From: Hermodice carunculata
Lineage: Eukaryota > Annelida > Polychaeta > Eunicida > Amphinomidae
Direction: 5' to 3'
Length of the DNA: 64,000 bases
Assembly: GCA_964020975.1 (NCBI GenBank)
Contig: OZ026612.1
Span: forward strand, 133,348,441-133,412,440
How positions within the stretch are numbered: position 1 is the stretch's first letter; every line of letters starts with the position of its first letter. The notes under the pieces were generated by a model. It saw only the letters and a program-made list of their open reading frames with translations, ran no database searches and was not told where the DNA came from. This document shows, piece by piece, positions 33,532 to 44,530 of this stretch. The position numbers and the translations under genes are program-made.

Positions 33532-33603
33532 TGCTCATCATTTAAATATGTGAAATAGCCTCACTTACTGGTGAGGCCATTTCACATATTTAAATGATGA
33601 GCA
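33532..33603. repeat. 33-bp inverted repeat with 6-nt loop
   Basis: The arm TGCTCATCATTTAAATATGT continues to GAAATAGCCTCAC and is followed by TTACTG and the complement, with a single mismatch. It lies about 470 bp upstream of the CREC start codon, probably in intron 1. A small foldback element or a hairpin RNA are both possible. Confidence 0.9.
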
Positions 33604-33910
33604 GGAGAACAAACTAACTCTGTTTGATGGGACTGTCCAAGTATGGCTGAGTTACGGATATCAAGAGCAAGAGCAAGAGCACTCAGATAGTCCTAGGGCC
33701 TAAAGCGTGGAGAGAAACAAACGTGCAAAAAACATTGTGCCATCTTCCAAAACAAGGTCCCCATTGTAAGCATTGGGCCATCATAATTGTGTAATATTTC
33801 ATGTTGTACCTGCATGTCCTTGATAAAATTTAAACATCATGGTTTGAGTATTTCTGGAGACAAATTCTCACTCTTGATTGCATGGTCATCAGTGATATCT
33901 GCTTGGACTT

Positions 33911-33954
33911 GGAGGATCCATGATCCATTTTGGAGGATCCATGATCCATTTTGA
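33911..33954. repeat. Short tandem direct repeat
   Basis: Two copies of TTGGAGGATCCATGATCCAT-TT, 22 bp each. Confidence 0.85.
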
Positions 33955-34290
33955 TAGCCAAATGGTACTGCTGCTCCAATTTGGCTTCAGAAATATGCAA
34001 CTGGCTAAAATATTTTAAAATGAACTTTTAAAGAAGTGTTACTGAATATGTTAATTTTGTATATATTTCATATTTTGGCTGAAAAATATGAAGTCTCGAT
34101 CAGTCCCTGACTTGACATTCCAATTGGCTGATTGATGGCATATTATCTAAATGTAAAGACATACACAAATTGGTTGTGATACACTCCATCATTCCAAGGT
34201 TATGTGCCTACCCTGTATATACATGTATGAACTCAGTTCATGCTCCAAGAAATAAGATGGTTCTATGGTGGAGAAGCAGAAATTTTAAGA

Positions 34291-34492
34291 TTAAACTCTG
34301 AAAGACCAAGTGATGATGTAATTGGCATGCAAATTTTTCCCATCAGAAACCAGCAGAAATGGTAGGATGCCACAAATTTCATTTGCTTGCCGTTTGTCCC
34401 CATCAAGAATACAGAGAAACATTGAACAGCTTTCCTTGGCAAACTGCACAGAGAACTGAAGAAAGCTACTGACCAGGTCCCCAGAGAGTTAA
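34291..34492. mobile_element. TTAA MITE (copy 7)
   Basis: TTAA at both edges (34291 and 34489). Ends are AACTCTGAAAGACC and GGTCCCCAGAGAGTT. The interior keeps the AACAGCTTTCCTTGGCAAAC hairpin arm and its partner GAAAGCTACTGACC. Confidence 0.7.
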
Positions 34493-34499
34493 AAAAGTC

Positions 34500-36465
34500 A
34501 ATAAGTCTCATGTTTTCAGGGGTGTACCTCAGAACATGCACATCTGAAAGTGATCCAGCAAATAAATCCTGCAGAATGCTTTTGTGTGTGTCAGAAGAAC
34601 ATGCATTTATGGAAACACAAATGTATGGCCAGAGAGAATGAACAGAGTGCCGAAGCTTTGTCGACTCACAGGCTGCACTTACATAACTGCTGTCTAGCAC
34701 AGATGGCTGTCAAAAAACTTGCAACAACCACTTACATACATACGACACAGACACACACGTTAGGTGCCTTTACCATAATTGGCACCTGCCTCGGTACTTC
34801 ACATCACCCAGCTCACAATGAAATATGTATGGACTTCAATATGTGTTCATACAAGTGATTCTGCAAGTTACAAGGCACACATGATGATCACTAAGCAAAG
34901 TGGAACTTGAAGCAAGCCGTTTGATGAGGGCAGTGAAAAGTGTCGTGTTGCTACATGTATTCCCCCCCCCCCTCTCTCTCTCACACACACACCATGCACA
35001 AGAATGTTTTCAAGCATTGCTCCAGTATTCTCCTTCCAGTATTTTTGTATGCAACATGTTCCTGCATGTAATTTATCAGGATGCATACTGCAAATGCATA
35101 TATTTTCTAGCATATGGAGATGCATTATTTACAAATTTCAAGTATTTCATTGTAACTCGCAATTATTATTTTAATCACAGGTTGTATCAAACCCATGGTA
35201 GGGGGTGCAGACTTTTTCACTGGGGTGTAGGTATGCCTGCTAACATTCAAAACATGTAACTTTTCTGTTGGTACAAAGTATATGCACAATAATTGACCCC
35301 TTTCAGTCCACCTGAACTTATGCTGCATACTTCCTAAAAATACAGACTTTGGATTGAAAAATCCAATAATCCTCTGACACAAATCCAGAGTGAAATACTG
35401 AAATGATTCATCGCCATATTATTTTTCATACAGTAAAGATGTGTTAGTGTACTTTCTTTCTTTTCATATTTTGGCATTGTAACATATAAAAACAAAATGA
35501 ATCATCCTACCTTGCCTGACAGGCAACGTAGGATACATTTATTTCATGTGAATGCGTATAATATTTTTAATCCTCATAGCCATGGCCTGTTTTACCAGAT
35601 GACAGCAGAGAAGCTTGTCTCCTTTGTCTTCCAGCAAAGCCTCCTGATCTCCCATTTTATCAATAATAATAACCAGAGCCATGCCCAGGGGGCATGAATG
35701 TCTCGCCAGCATTCAGTAGCAATGTAATTGTAAGACCAAACATTATAATGGTATTTAGTAGATGTTGAATGTATCAAGTAAATCTCAATATATTTACTCA
35801 GAATATACCACTTTTTTTTTTTTTTTTTAAACAAAATGGCCAATAAAGTATATAACATCTTAATACAAATCAGAGCTTGACATGCCAGTTTCAAGCTTCG
35901 TAGTGATAGATGTCATGTAAAGCACTTAATACCCCTTGGCCAACATGACTTCATATGTTCAGTTACCTAAGTTTGACCTTCAAAGGATACTTCAAGATAA
36001 ATTTAAGAACACCAAAAATAAAGCATGGGTACTTTGCTATTCATGTTAAATAGTAACTAGGGACCTACAATCAACTATACCCAAGACACACAAGGAAAAT
36101 AAGATTTGTCGAGTCAAAAGTAGGTCAAAGTCATCCACTTTCAAGAGATTTCTGATGTTTTGTAAGATGCAAAGCTAGTATAAATTTGGTGAACTTGGTT
36201 TGACTCTTGGCCATGAACAGCATTGTACATTCGAGGATGCAATGCATCTGACCTCCAAAGTAGGTCAAAAATACATCAAGGCCACCCACTTTCAATAGAC
36301 TTCTAAAGCTTTCCTAAGAAGCAAAGGTGGTGTAAGTTTGGTAAACTTGGCTTGAATTTGTCAAAAGTTGCAGTGGTAACGCCACGTTTTGCATTTCACC
36401 CATGAAAATACATTTAGGTCGTTGAAATCAGTTGAGGTCATCCAATTTCAACAGGCTTCTGAAGC
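34500..36465. other. Upstream region; no gene seen
   Basis: AT-rich sequence with a C10-(CT)n-(CA)n microsatellite at about 34963-34991 and a T run at 35811-35828. From about 35930 the text has decayed repeat strings (GACCTCCAAAGTAGGTCAAA, CACTTTCAATAGACTTCTAA). No splice-bounded coding segment is seen. Confidence 0.5.
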
Positions 36466-36471
36466 TTCTAA

Positions 36472-36687
36472 GTGTGACAGTGATGACCCTCATCTCTAGG
36501 GATGATTACAATGAATCATCCACCCAAATATGAAAGGCCTAGGTAGTCTAGTTACTGAAAATAATGCCACTCCGAAGTTTTTCTCCAATGCTCAATCAAG
36601 CATGAAGTAATCAATGAAGTGTGACAGTGATGACCCTCATCTCTAGGGATGATTACATTAAATCATGTACCCAAATATGAAAGGCCT
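36472..36687. repeat. 146-bp tandem array, left part (about 1.5 copies)
   Basis: The unit runs from GTGTGACAGTGATGACCCTC through GGGATGATTACA, CCCAAATATGAAAGGCCT and ATAATGCCACTCCGAAG to TCAATCAAGCATGAAGTAAT. Repeat spacing is 147 bp. The array is interrupted at 36688 and resumes at 38397. Confidence 0.9.
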
Positions 36688-38396
36688 TAGACTTGCTCAA
36701 GTCTCACTGGACTGTCCTCCGTATTCTATTTAAAATCAAATTCATTGCCAAATTAAATTTTAAGTAAACACACGTCGTAGCTTTACCTAGCTGATTGGCG
36801 TGGAACGTGTATATAACCAGATAACATTGACTCCAGATGATTAGCGCCGGGCGGTCTGCACTGTGTTTCTTATCACACATACAAGCGAGCGGTCATAACG
36901 CACTCCTCTTCAGAAGCTGTTAATTGAGCTACTGTGTAATGAAGGATTAAGGATTGTCTAATTGCAGTGCACCGCGTCCGGCAAGAGGGCGTCCAGTGAG
37001 ACTTGTCAAACTTGCCGGCTTGTCGCTGCTATGAATTATTCATGAGCAGTCAAGCACGTGACAGATTCAAGGCCGTCTCAAATTCCTTGTGTTGACTGTT
37101 CTTTATTTACATGCAAGCATGCACATTCTATTGTCGAGAAACGTCAGTTCTTGCCGATGGCTATTTCGAGCGGCGATAAAATGAATATTTTCCCTCTACG
37201 ATGATTTAAATCAATGACCGGGTCGTTGCTTGTGACAATTTGAATGATGTAAGTTTGCAAAACTGCGCAAAAATAGGGTGATTTCATCGTCTCAATCTCG
37301 ATTTTTTTTGTCTCCGCGCCATGTTGTTTATATCGTTAGAATGCTTAGAACCTTGTCTATTTTAACAACAAGCTCTCCCATTATCTGAAACAAAAGTATT
37401 TTAGCGGGAACCCCTTCAAAACTGCTTCTATTTCAAACAATTTATTAAAGCAAGAAACAAAATTTAACGCTGTAAATCGGTCGGAATGATAACATATACT
37501 ACCACTGTACCAGTCCTTGCGTACAATAGAGCAGAGGGTCCAATTTTTTCACGGAAAGAGAGTAAAATACGCTAGCCGAAGGGAAACATGGCTCGGGTGA
37601 AATTACCGCTGCCGCGTGTTTATCATGCTGACAGTTTGTCAGTAACTGCTATAAAGTGTGTTTATGGACTATTTACTGCAGCAACAAGCTCTACCATTAT
37701 AATTGAATATAACACGCAACCGATCTTTAGAAAAAAATAACAGAGGAACAATCGTTCGTGACGCTAACCCAGAAAAATGCTCGGACCGGTACCCATGCAA
37801 TAGTATTCACACAGGTTTGACCGCTTTGATCAAATCGTGATTGAGATCGATATATTTCCTTTGTTAGGGTGTAGGGCAAGAGTTTTTGTTTAAATTGACA
37901 AAAGAACCACATAGAAATGTAGAGGTCTTACTCAACAAAACTTAAATCATGACGTGGATCATTTTGCATTAATGCAAAAATAAAAAAGTTGTGGCACTGA
38001 TTTGACTTCCAAGATCCCGCGAAACCCCGGATGTTGTGACGTCACTCCCACCGAATTGATGGTAGTCCAGAGTGGTCTTGTGCAAGTTTGACAAGTCCCT
38101 GGTGTCGGCAGCCGGAGGGAGACGGTCCGCTTTGTCTCGCTTGAGTGGCCAGTGACTAGCCATGCATTCATCGAAGGCCACTTTCCACTCGCAATGATAA
38201 TGGGATTAGAACTGACCAGGACTCAATAGCTGCTACTGTTGAAACCGACACGGCGGCAGTGGACCTACTTAATAACACCGTGTAGTTGGCATAATATTAT
38301 TCAGTTAACTTTGTGGAGGGGAAAATGTATCGCACTTCTGGGTGGGACCGCGGGATGGGAAAATAGGGACATGCACCAGGGACTTGTGCAAGTCTA
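36688..38396. mobile_element. 1.7-kb non-autonomous DNA transposon with 9-bp target duplication (Mutator-like)
   Basis: The segment splits the 146-bp array. GAAAGGCCT lies immediately before (36679-36687) and after it (38397-38405). Ends are inverted: TAGACTTGCTCAAGTCTCAC on the left and, in reverse complement, TAGACTTGCACAAGTCCCTG on the right. Subterminal copies of the same motifs sit inverted at about 36990-37022 and 38078-38115, so each end folds on itself. A 9-bp duplication is characteristic of Mutator-type elements. No transposase is visible. The interior is richer in CpG than its surroundings and includes a TGACGTCA palindrome. Confidence 0.8.
38037..38044. promoter_or_regulatory. CRE-type palindrome TGACGTCA
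   Basis: A perfect ATF/CREB consensus site inside the 1.7-kb element. Its location in a transposon upstream of an ER-protein gene is suggestive only. No start site is visible beside it. Confidence 0.35.
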
Positions 38397-39030
38397 GAAA
38401 GGCCTATGTAGTCTACTTACTGAAATAATGCCACTCCGAAGTTTTTCTCCAATGCTCAATCAAGCATGAAGTAATCAATGAAGTGTGACAGTGATGACCC
38501 TCGTCTCTAGGGATGATTACAATAAATCTTCCACTCAAATATGAAAGGCCTATGTAGTGTAGTTACTGAAATAATGCCACTCCAAAGTTTTTCTCCAATG
38601 CTCAATCAAGCATGAAGGAATCAATGAAGTGTGACAGTTATGACCCTCGTCTCTGGGGATGATTACAATAAATCATCCACCCAAATATGAAAGGCCTATG
38701 TAGTCTAGTTACTGAAATAATGCCACTCCGAAGTTTTTCTCCAATGTTCAATCATGCATGAAGTAATCAGTGAAGTGTGACAGTGATGACCCTTGTCTCT
38801 AGGGATGATTACATTAAATCATGTACCCAAATATGAAAGGCCTATGTAGTGTAGTTACTGAAATAATGCCACTCCGAAGTTTTTCTCCAATGCTCAATGA
38901 AGCAAGAAGTAATCAATGAAGTGTAACATTGATGGCCCACATCTCTAGTGATGATTACAATCAATCATCCACCCAAGTATGATAGCCCTATCTGATCTAG
39001 TTAGTGAAATAATGCCACTCCGAAGTTTTT
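38397..39030. repeat. 146-bp tandem array, right part (about 4.3 copies)
   Basis: The same unit as 36472-36687. Anchors GTGTGACAG at 38483, 38629, 38775 and a variant at 38921 give 146-bp spacing. It ends in GGTTGACGGACGGACGGACG and then an AAT repeat, which looks like the 3' terminus of a larger element. Confidence 0.92.
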
Positions 39031-39121
39031 GGTTGACGGACGGACGGACGGACGGACTGACAGACGTCCGGACGTCCGGAAAGTGACAGCTTAGTCTCGC
39101 AAACAGCTAACGCTGGCGAGA

Positions 39122-39122
39122 C

Positions 39123-39167
<45 letters not shown>

Positions 39168-39193
39168 CAAACAAACAAACAAAAAAAAAAAAA
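39122..39193. repeat. (AAT)n, (AAAC)n and A-run microsatellites
   Basis: About 15 AAT units are followed by AAAC units and a run of A. Confidence 0.93.
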
Positions 39194-39299
39194 CCCACCC
39201 ACACAATAGGACTGTGTGAAAAGCCCATCCTCAGCTGACATTGACATTCAACCCATGATAAGTCCCACTCTAGTCTTGGGGATGAGCATATTGGCGAGG

Positions 39300-40170
39300 A
39301 AGGCAAACTTGGGAGGTTCCATTGCAATATATATCCCTTTTTACTTACATGGTAATTAATAGGAATGCATGCACTAACTGTCAAGCACTCAAATTGAAAA
39401 AATTGGCAGTCCCAAGAAGCGTCTCTATGCAATTTCAAAACAATTGACTGAGCAGTTTCAGAGAAGAGTTTTGAAGATTTTGCCAAAAAAATAAAAACCC
39501 CAAAAATTCATTTAAAAAAAAAAAATATCACTGGAGTCTGACCATATGAACAAACTTTGTACAGACCCACCTAAGGTAAATTCCCACCAAGTTTGAAATG
39601 CATCTGGTTGACAGTTTTGGAGAAGTCTAAAACGTGAAATCTCATTGCAAGCCCCCTTGACTAACATGGTAATAAATAGGAATGCATACATAAACCAACA
39701 AGTACCTGAATTGAAAAATTCCTCAAAAATCAGGGATCTACAGTATCACTACTGAGTGAACAACTTTGTTTACCCTCCCACAAGCTACAGATCCACTTTG
39801 TTTCAGAACAATCTCAAAGACAGTTCTGGAGAAGTTGAAATTAAACTTTACACACAAAAATTTGTAAATAAAATATAAAAAAAAAAAAAAAAAAAATTGC
39901 TGCACCACCTTTTGAACAAAGTAAGGTAGGTTTAATGGTTCCCAGAAGGGTCCCTATGCAATTGGCTGAGTGACTTTGGAGAAGATTTTTTAATTTTCTT
40001 TTTTTTTTATGATTTTGCAAAAAAATTAACAAAAATTCATTGGTCAGTGACAATTTGAACAAACTTGGCAGAGACCATATATATTGCAAGGATATAAGCA
40101 AAAAGGGAACAACAAAAAAGAAAAGAAAAGTCCACATTTTATGTTGGCAAAAAATGTAAGAATGTAAGCT
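39300..40170 (-). mobile_element. Decayed TCAGCTGAGC-family repeat interior
   Basis: It resembles 3490-4520 in order of strings (AACAATTGACTGAGCAGTTT, GGAGAAGTCTAAAA, CATCTGGTTGACAGTTTTGG). Several A-runs interrupt it. Termini are not visible; one side approaches the assembly gap. Confidence 0.5.
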
Positions 40171-40277
40171 AGTATGCATTTAACCTTTCAAGGAACTAAC
40201 AACAGGTAAGGTTCAACAAAACAATTACAAAAAAAAAAAAAAAAAAGAAAACCAACAACAACAAAAAACACTTATGT

Positions 40278-40477
40278 NNNNNNNNNNNNNNNNNNNNNNN
40301 NNNNNNNNNNNNNNNNNNNNNNNNNNNNNNNNNNNNNNNNNNNNNNNNNNNNNNNNNNNNNNNNNNNNNNNNNNNNNNNNNNNNNNNNNNNNNNNNNNNN
40401 NNNNNNNNNNNNNNNNNNNNNNNNNNNNNNNNNNNNNNNNNNNNNNNNNNNNNNNNNNNNNNNNNNNNNNNNNNNNN
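40278..40477. other. Assembly gap, 200 N
   Basis: Exactly 200 N bases, a round number that suggests a placeholder of unknown true length. Any reading frame drawn through it is meaningless. Confidence 0.99.
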
Positions 40478-41075
40478 GTATGCCTACATCTTTTCTGACT
40501 AATATGTGAAGCTCAGTCCATGTCTTTCCTTGTCATTCAGCGTAGCTAAAGTACCAAAGATGTTGCTGATAAGTGCATATCAAAATATTTGTGGTAGGTC
40601 TCTTCTACAACTTCCATTACGAACTGTAAAAAAATGCAAAATCAATGAAAAACAACAGAACAGACAATTGTGACACAACCAGTAAGTGTCATCCAGTTAG
40701 AGTTTCAGAACAGTGTAAAACAGTTAACATGCATAAAAATGCATAGCTCATCACCTTGCTGTGTGTTGCAACACAAGTTCTGCAAAATAAAAGATGAAGA
40801 TACAGTGAAACATCTGAATATATATAGGTTTACATCAAATATTAATGTACCATTGTGCCTAATGACTAAACAGAAACTTCTGAGGGTTCCTTCACAAAAT
40901 TTTAATGAGCATGTAATCTACAAAATTACACGCTCCCTTCATGTTTAAAGCACTCTGCTCCTTTTTTTATTGAAAACATTATTTTACAATTAAATTGTAA
41001 TGTGTAGATTAATTTTGCAAAAAGGTGTTACAATATCCACAAATACATATTTTTATAATGCTGTACAAGTGTATT

Positions 41076-41164
<89 letters not shown>

Positions 41165-44100
41165 AGACTATTCCTAGTAAAAATGGTCATATATAACAGG
41201 TAGTCTTTCCCCACAGCTAAAAACACAATGCCCATATTTCAGACCAACACTCAATGACTTACATGTGTTGAAGTTGTGCTTTTTATTGTCCAAAGCTAAC
41301 TTTAATGAGCAATATCTCCAATCTGGCTATTCCCAATCCTGATATTTCTCACAATAGTTGAACATTGAAGTGAAGATTTTGTGTGCAAAATTTGCAGGTC
41401 CGATTTCACTTCGCTCTGGAAATATTGGTGCTTGAAATAATACGCGTGAATAGCTAAAACAGGAAATTGGCATTTCCATACCCTTGATAGAAGAAAAAAT
41501 TTGGCTGCATGGTTATTGTTATTAACATAGCTCAAACAACAGTAAAAGTTACATATGAAAAAAGCAGGGCTGTATCATAGATATGACCTTTTGAATGATG
41601 GCAAAGAAATAGTAGTCCTTTTTTAGATGAGACCTACCCCCCCCCCCCCCTGAGGCCCATAAAGAATGAACCAGCGATGAAAATGCAATGCAAACTTAAA
41701 AATTTTATGTCAAAGACCCTGCTCAACACAACATTTAGAAATGAAACAAATCTAAGATGGGGTGGTGGAATGCCTTTGTTGAAGTGACATGGAATGACCC
41801 CTTAGGCATGTGGTATGGTATTATTCTGTACATGTAGCATGGCAGAACCTTGTACATGTATTGTCGTTCGCCTAAGTTTCGGGGCATCACAGTTTTTGTG
41901 GTACATGTACTGACTTTGTGCCTGATCATCATGATGTCAGAAATAATATCTAATCGAAACAGCATCGAAAAATATCAATTATGGTTACAAACTACTCAAT
42001 ATTGAATAAATTTCAATGTGAACATCCCTGAGCAGTCAGGCATTGACTAAAATTGCTCACAAACTACCCAATATTGAATAAATTAAAATAAAAACACACT
42101 GGGCAGTCAGGTATTGACTAAATTCCCTCAGTGTGCCACAATAAAAGTGGCTTCAGGAGCATTCATGTAATATGCTGCAACCTTGTACATGTGTTATGGG
42201 TATATACACCAAGCTCCGAAGGCGTGAAACGTACTTGTGGGGTTCTGGTGTGTGCTCCATCCAAAAGTGTTGGAAATGTATTCTCTTTTTGGTGATCTCT
42301 GGGCCATTTGAGGCCTTACACGTGAATATTTTCCCTTTCAACTATCCTGTATTAGTATGAAAATGGTGGCAGGAAATTAATATGCATGCCTCTTATTATT
42401 TCTCTTAAAACCAGAAAATGGGATAATAGGGGCCAACTTACAAACTGCGTTTATATGGACTGGTTGATATTTAGTTTTGGAACCCATTGGTGTAGAGTAA
42501 CCAGCAAACTGTCAGAGCTAAATCAAATTTACTGTCACCAATTCTCAGGGGTTGATATTTAGTTGTGGAACCGATGCTCCAGAGTGACCAGTAAACCATC
42601 AGTTCTAGACCAAACCTGAGCTTGTGGGACCTTACACTGATGTGTAAGAAGGCAACTTTTTTCTCTCAAAATTACCAGGACACATCTTATTTTATATACT
42701 GTTTTGTCATTTTAAATACATTGTCATCAGGCAACAGCTTTCCTTAACAAACAATGCAAAAGAAGTCTGTTGACTCAGCCTCTATAAGGTTTAGACACAA
42801 TGGTCCTATTCCTTTAGTTACCTCTTTCAGTAACTATACCTACCTATATTGCCACAATATTCTACACATTTGACTTGACAATTTGGGTATATTAAATATA
42901 AGTCATATATTAATGTGAAATAAAATGTACATAAAATGTATGCACAAGAAGCAAGAAGCACAAATAATGAGAAAAATTAAATGATCAGTGACATAGCTAT
43001 AAGCCAACTGAAATTTAAGTCTTGAATTAATGTCCATAATGAGACTGATCATAATAAAATGTAACTTAAAAGTTCAGCAGCATTTACGAACAAAACATAA
43101 AGGATATGCTACATTCAAAAAGAAAACAACCTATTTTAATTTTAATTAAGCCAGTAAACCAGAGATGCTATTGCATTACTTATAGCTGCCATATTATTTT
43201 CATCTGCACATAATCAACACCTCCGCAGTTCTCAAGTAATTACAGTTTCATTTTTTTTTCTCCTCTAGTTCCCGTACAGTAACATTAACTTGTGTAAATT
43301 ATGAAATAATTTCTTGCCAGCAATTTTGGTGGTGCAATCAATACATGTTCATCATTATGTATCAGCAATGTGCAAATACTTTTTGATATGATACAGTGAA
43401 GTTGAGTGAACTGATTTGAATTTCATATCTAATGGCCACTTGAATATTTGTGTTATCAACAGCTAAAAGATTATTTTCAACAACAATGCAAGTTCATATA
43501 TGTACACGTGATATACTGTTACTGTACAATTTATACATGTCCATATCTAATTCTAATAGTTTCAGTGGGGCAAAAGTGAAAAGAATGACCAAGATTAACA
43601 ATAAATACATGTAAGTTGTAACTGACACTTGACAGCTGTGTGCATTACTATTGAAAAAAACAAAGAAAGTTGAGATCATTTTGGGCACTCTAAATTCTGG
43701 AAATGTCCAGTTCATGCGCCAGTGGCAGTGCTGCAAACACTAAATACCTCCACATGGGGGAGTGCTTTGGTATGCCCCTCCTCCACACCACACTACACTT
43801 TGGATCTACAACTTCCAACTAAAGCCAAACACGTACTGCACAAGCAGCCAGAAGTGTTGCAGAGCCTGTCAGACGCGGGAGGCAGAGATGGTGCATCAAC
43901 TGCAATCACGACACAACTGTCATAGAAATCGCCACCTTACAAACAAAGAAACTCATTTCCCAAGTAAATCAATGTTAATGATCATGATAAGCTCCACTTG
44001 ACACTTATCTGCCACAAGCAGGACTGCCTTTCACACTTATTTCCCAGCATTGCAGCACTCTGCACTGCAAGGGGCACTTTCACATCCTCTACCACCAGCA

Positions 44101-44286
44101 CCACTATTTTGAGAATGCATCAAGCCATTTACCTTACAAAGTACTCCAAGTTCTTGCACACGCCGTTCTCTGGAAAAATGCAATACCCTTCTCCAGTTCT
44201 ACACTGAATTTGTTTCAAATGAATTCAAGGCAGACAGTCAAACAATCAGTCAATACCATCTCATCACATTCACCAACGTGTACTCA
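40478..44286. other. Candidate CREC intron 1 or upstream DNA; no coding exon seen
   Basis: AT-rich sequence with a (TA)n(TG)n microsatellite at 41073-41163, a C run at 41636-41650, a near-duplicate pair at 41990-42130 (AAACTACTCAATATTGAATA and AAACTACCCAATATTGAATA), and a fragment of the TTAA MITE hairpin at 42728-42775 (CAACAGCTTTCCTTAACAAA). No splice-bounded protein segment recognised. Confidence 0.5.
41073..41163. repeat. (TA)n followed by (TG)n microsatellite
   Basis: About 36 TA units, then about 9 TG units. Confidence 0.95.
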
Positions 44287-44287
44287 C

Positions 44288-44474
44288 CTACTGTCACTTG
44301 GCTTTTGTGAATGGGAAGCCGGGTGTAAGCCAATAGGAACGAAGATAACTGCCAACGTGACCAAATTTCACCAATCAAATTTTGTCAACGTGGCCAAGTT
44401 GGTGAGTTGGCAGCCAGAGCCATTTTGTAATCTGATAAATCATTGGGTTTTAATCATAGCTTCGCGGATCAAAA
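44288..44474. promoter_or_regulatory. Candidate bidirectional promoter between the CREC gene and IMMP1L
   Basis: Three CCAAT-type boxes lie within 120 bp: CCAAT at 44330, CCAATCA at 44371, and ATTGG (CCAAT on minus) at 44442. On the plus strand a YY1-like CAAAATGGCAGC at 44471 is followed by a good donor (CAGG-GTAAGA, 44530). On the minus strand a good donor TAG-GTGAGT ends a possible exon at 44288. No TATA box was noted. Divergent donors around a CCAAT cluster fit a head-to-head promoter. Both first exons would be non-coding, with the next acceptors at 33088 (minus) and 50504 (plus). Confidence 0.4.
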
Positions 44475-44530
44475 TGGCAGCCTCCAGTGACTTTTGGAAC
44501 TCAAGGTGAAATTATTGGCAAAAATACAGG
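44440..44530 (+). other. Candidate non-coding first exon of IMMP1L
   Basis: The start is uncertain. The end is set by ACAGG-GTAAGA. It contains a short upstream frame (ATGGCAGCCTCCAGTGACTT, 11 codons to TGA). A competing candidate lies at about 46510-46572, where CAG-GTAAGT is a perfect donor about 75 bp after an ATTGG box. Confidence 0.35.

Noticed and set aside
37959-38181. Minus-strand 70-codon open frames as a protein or first exon
   Set aside because: They lie inside the 1.7-kb transposon-like element, overlap each other in two frames and resemble no family.
40274-40498. Open frame through the N run
   Set aside because: It consists of gap characters.
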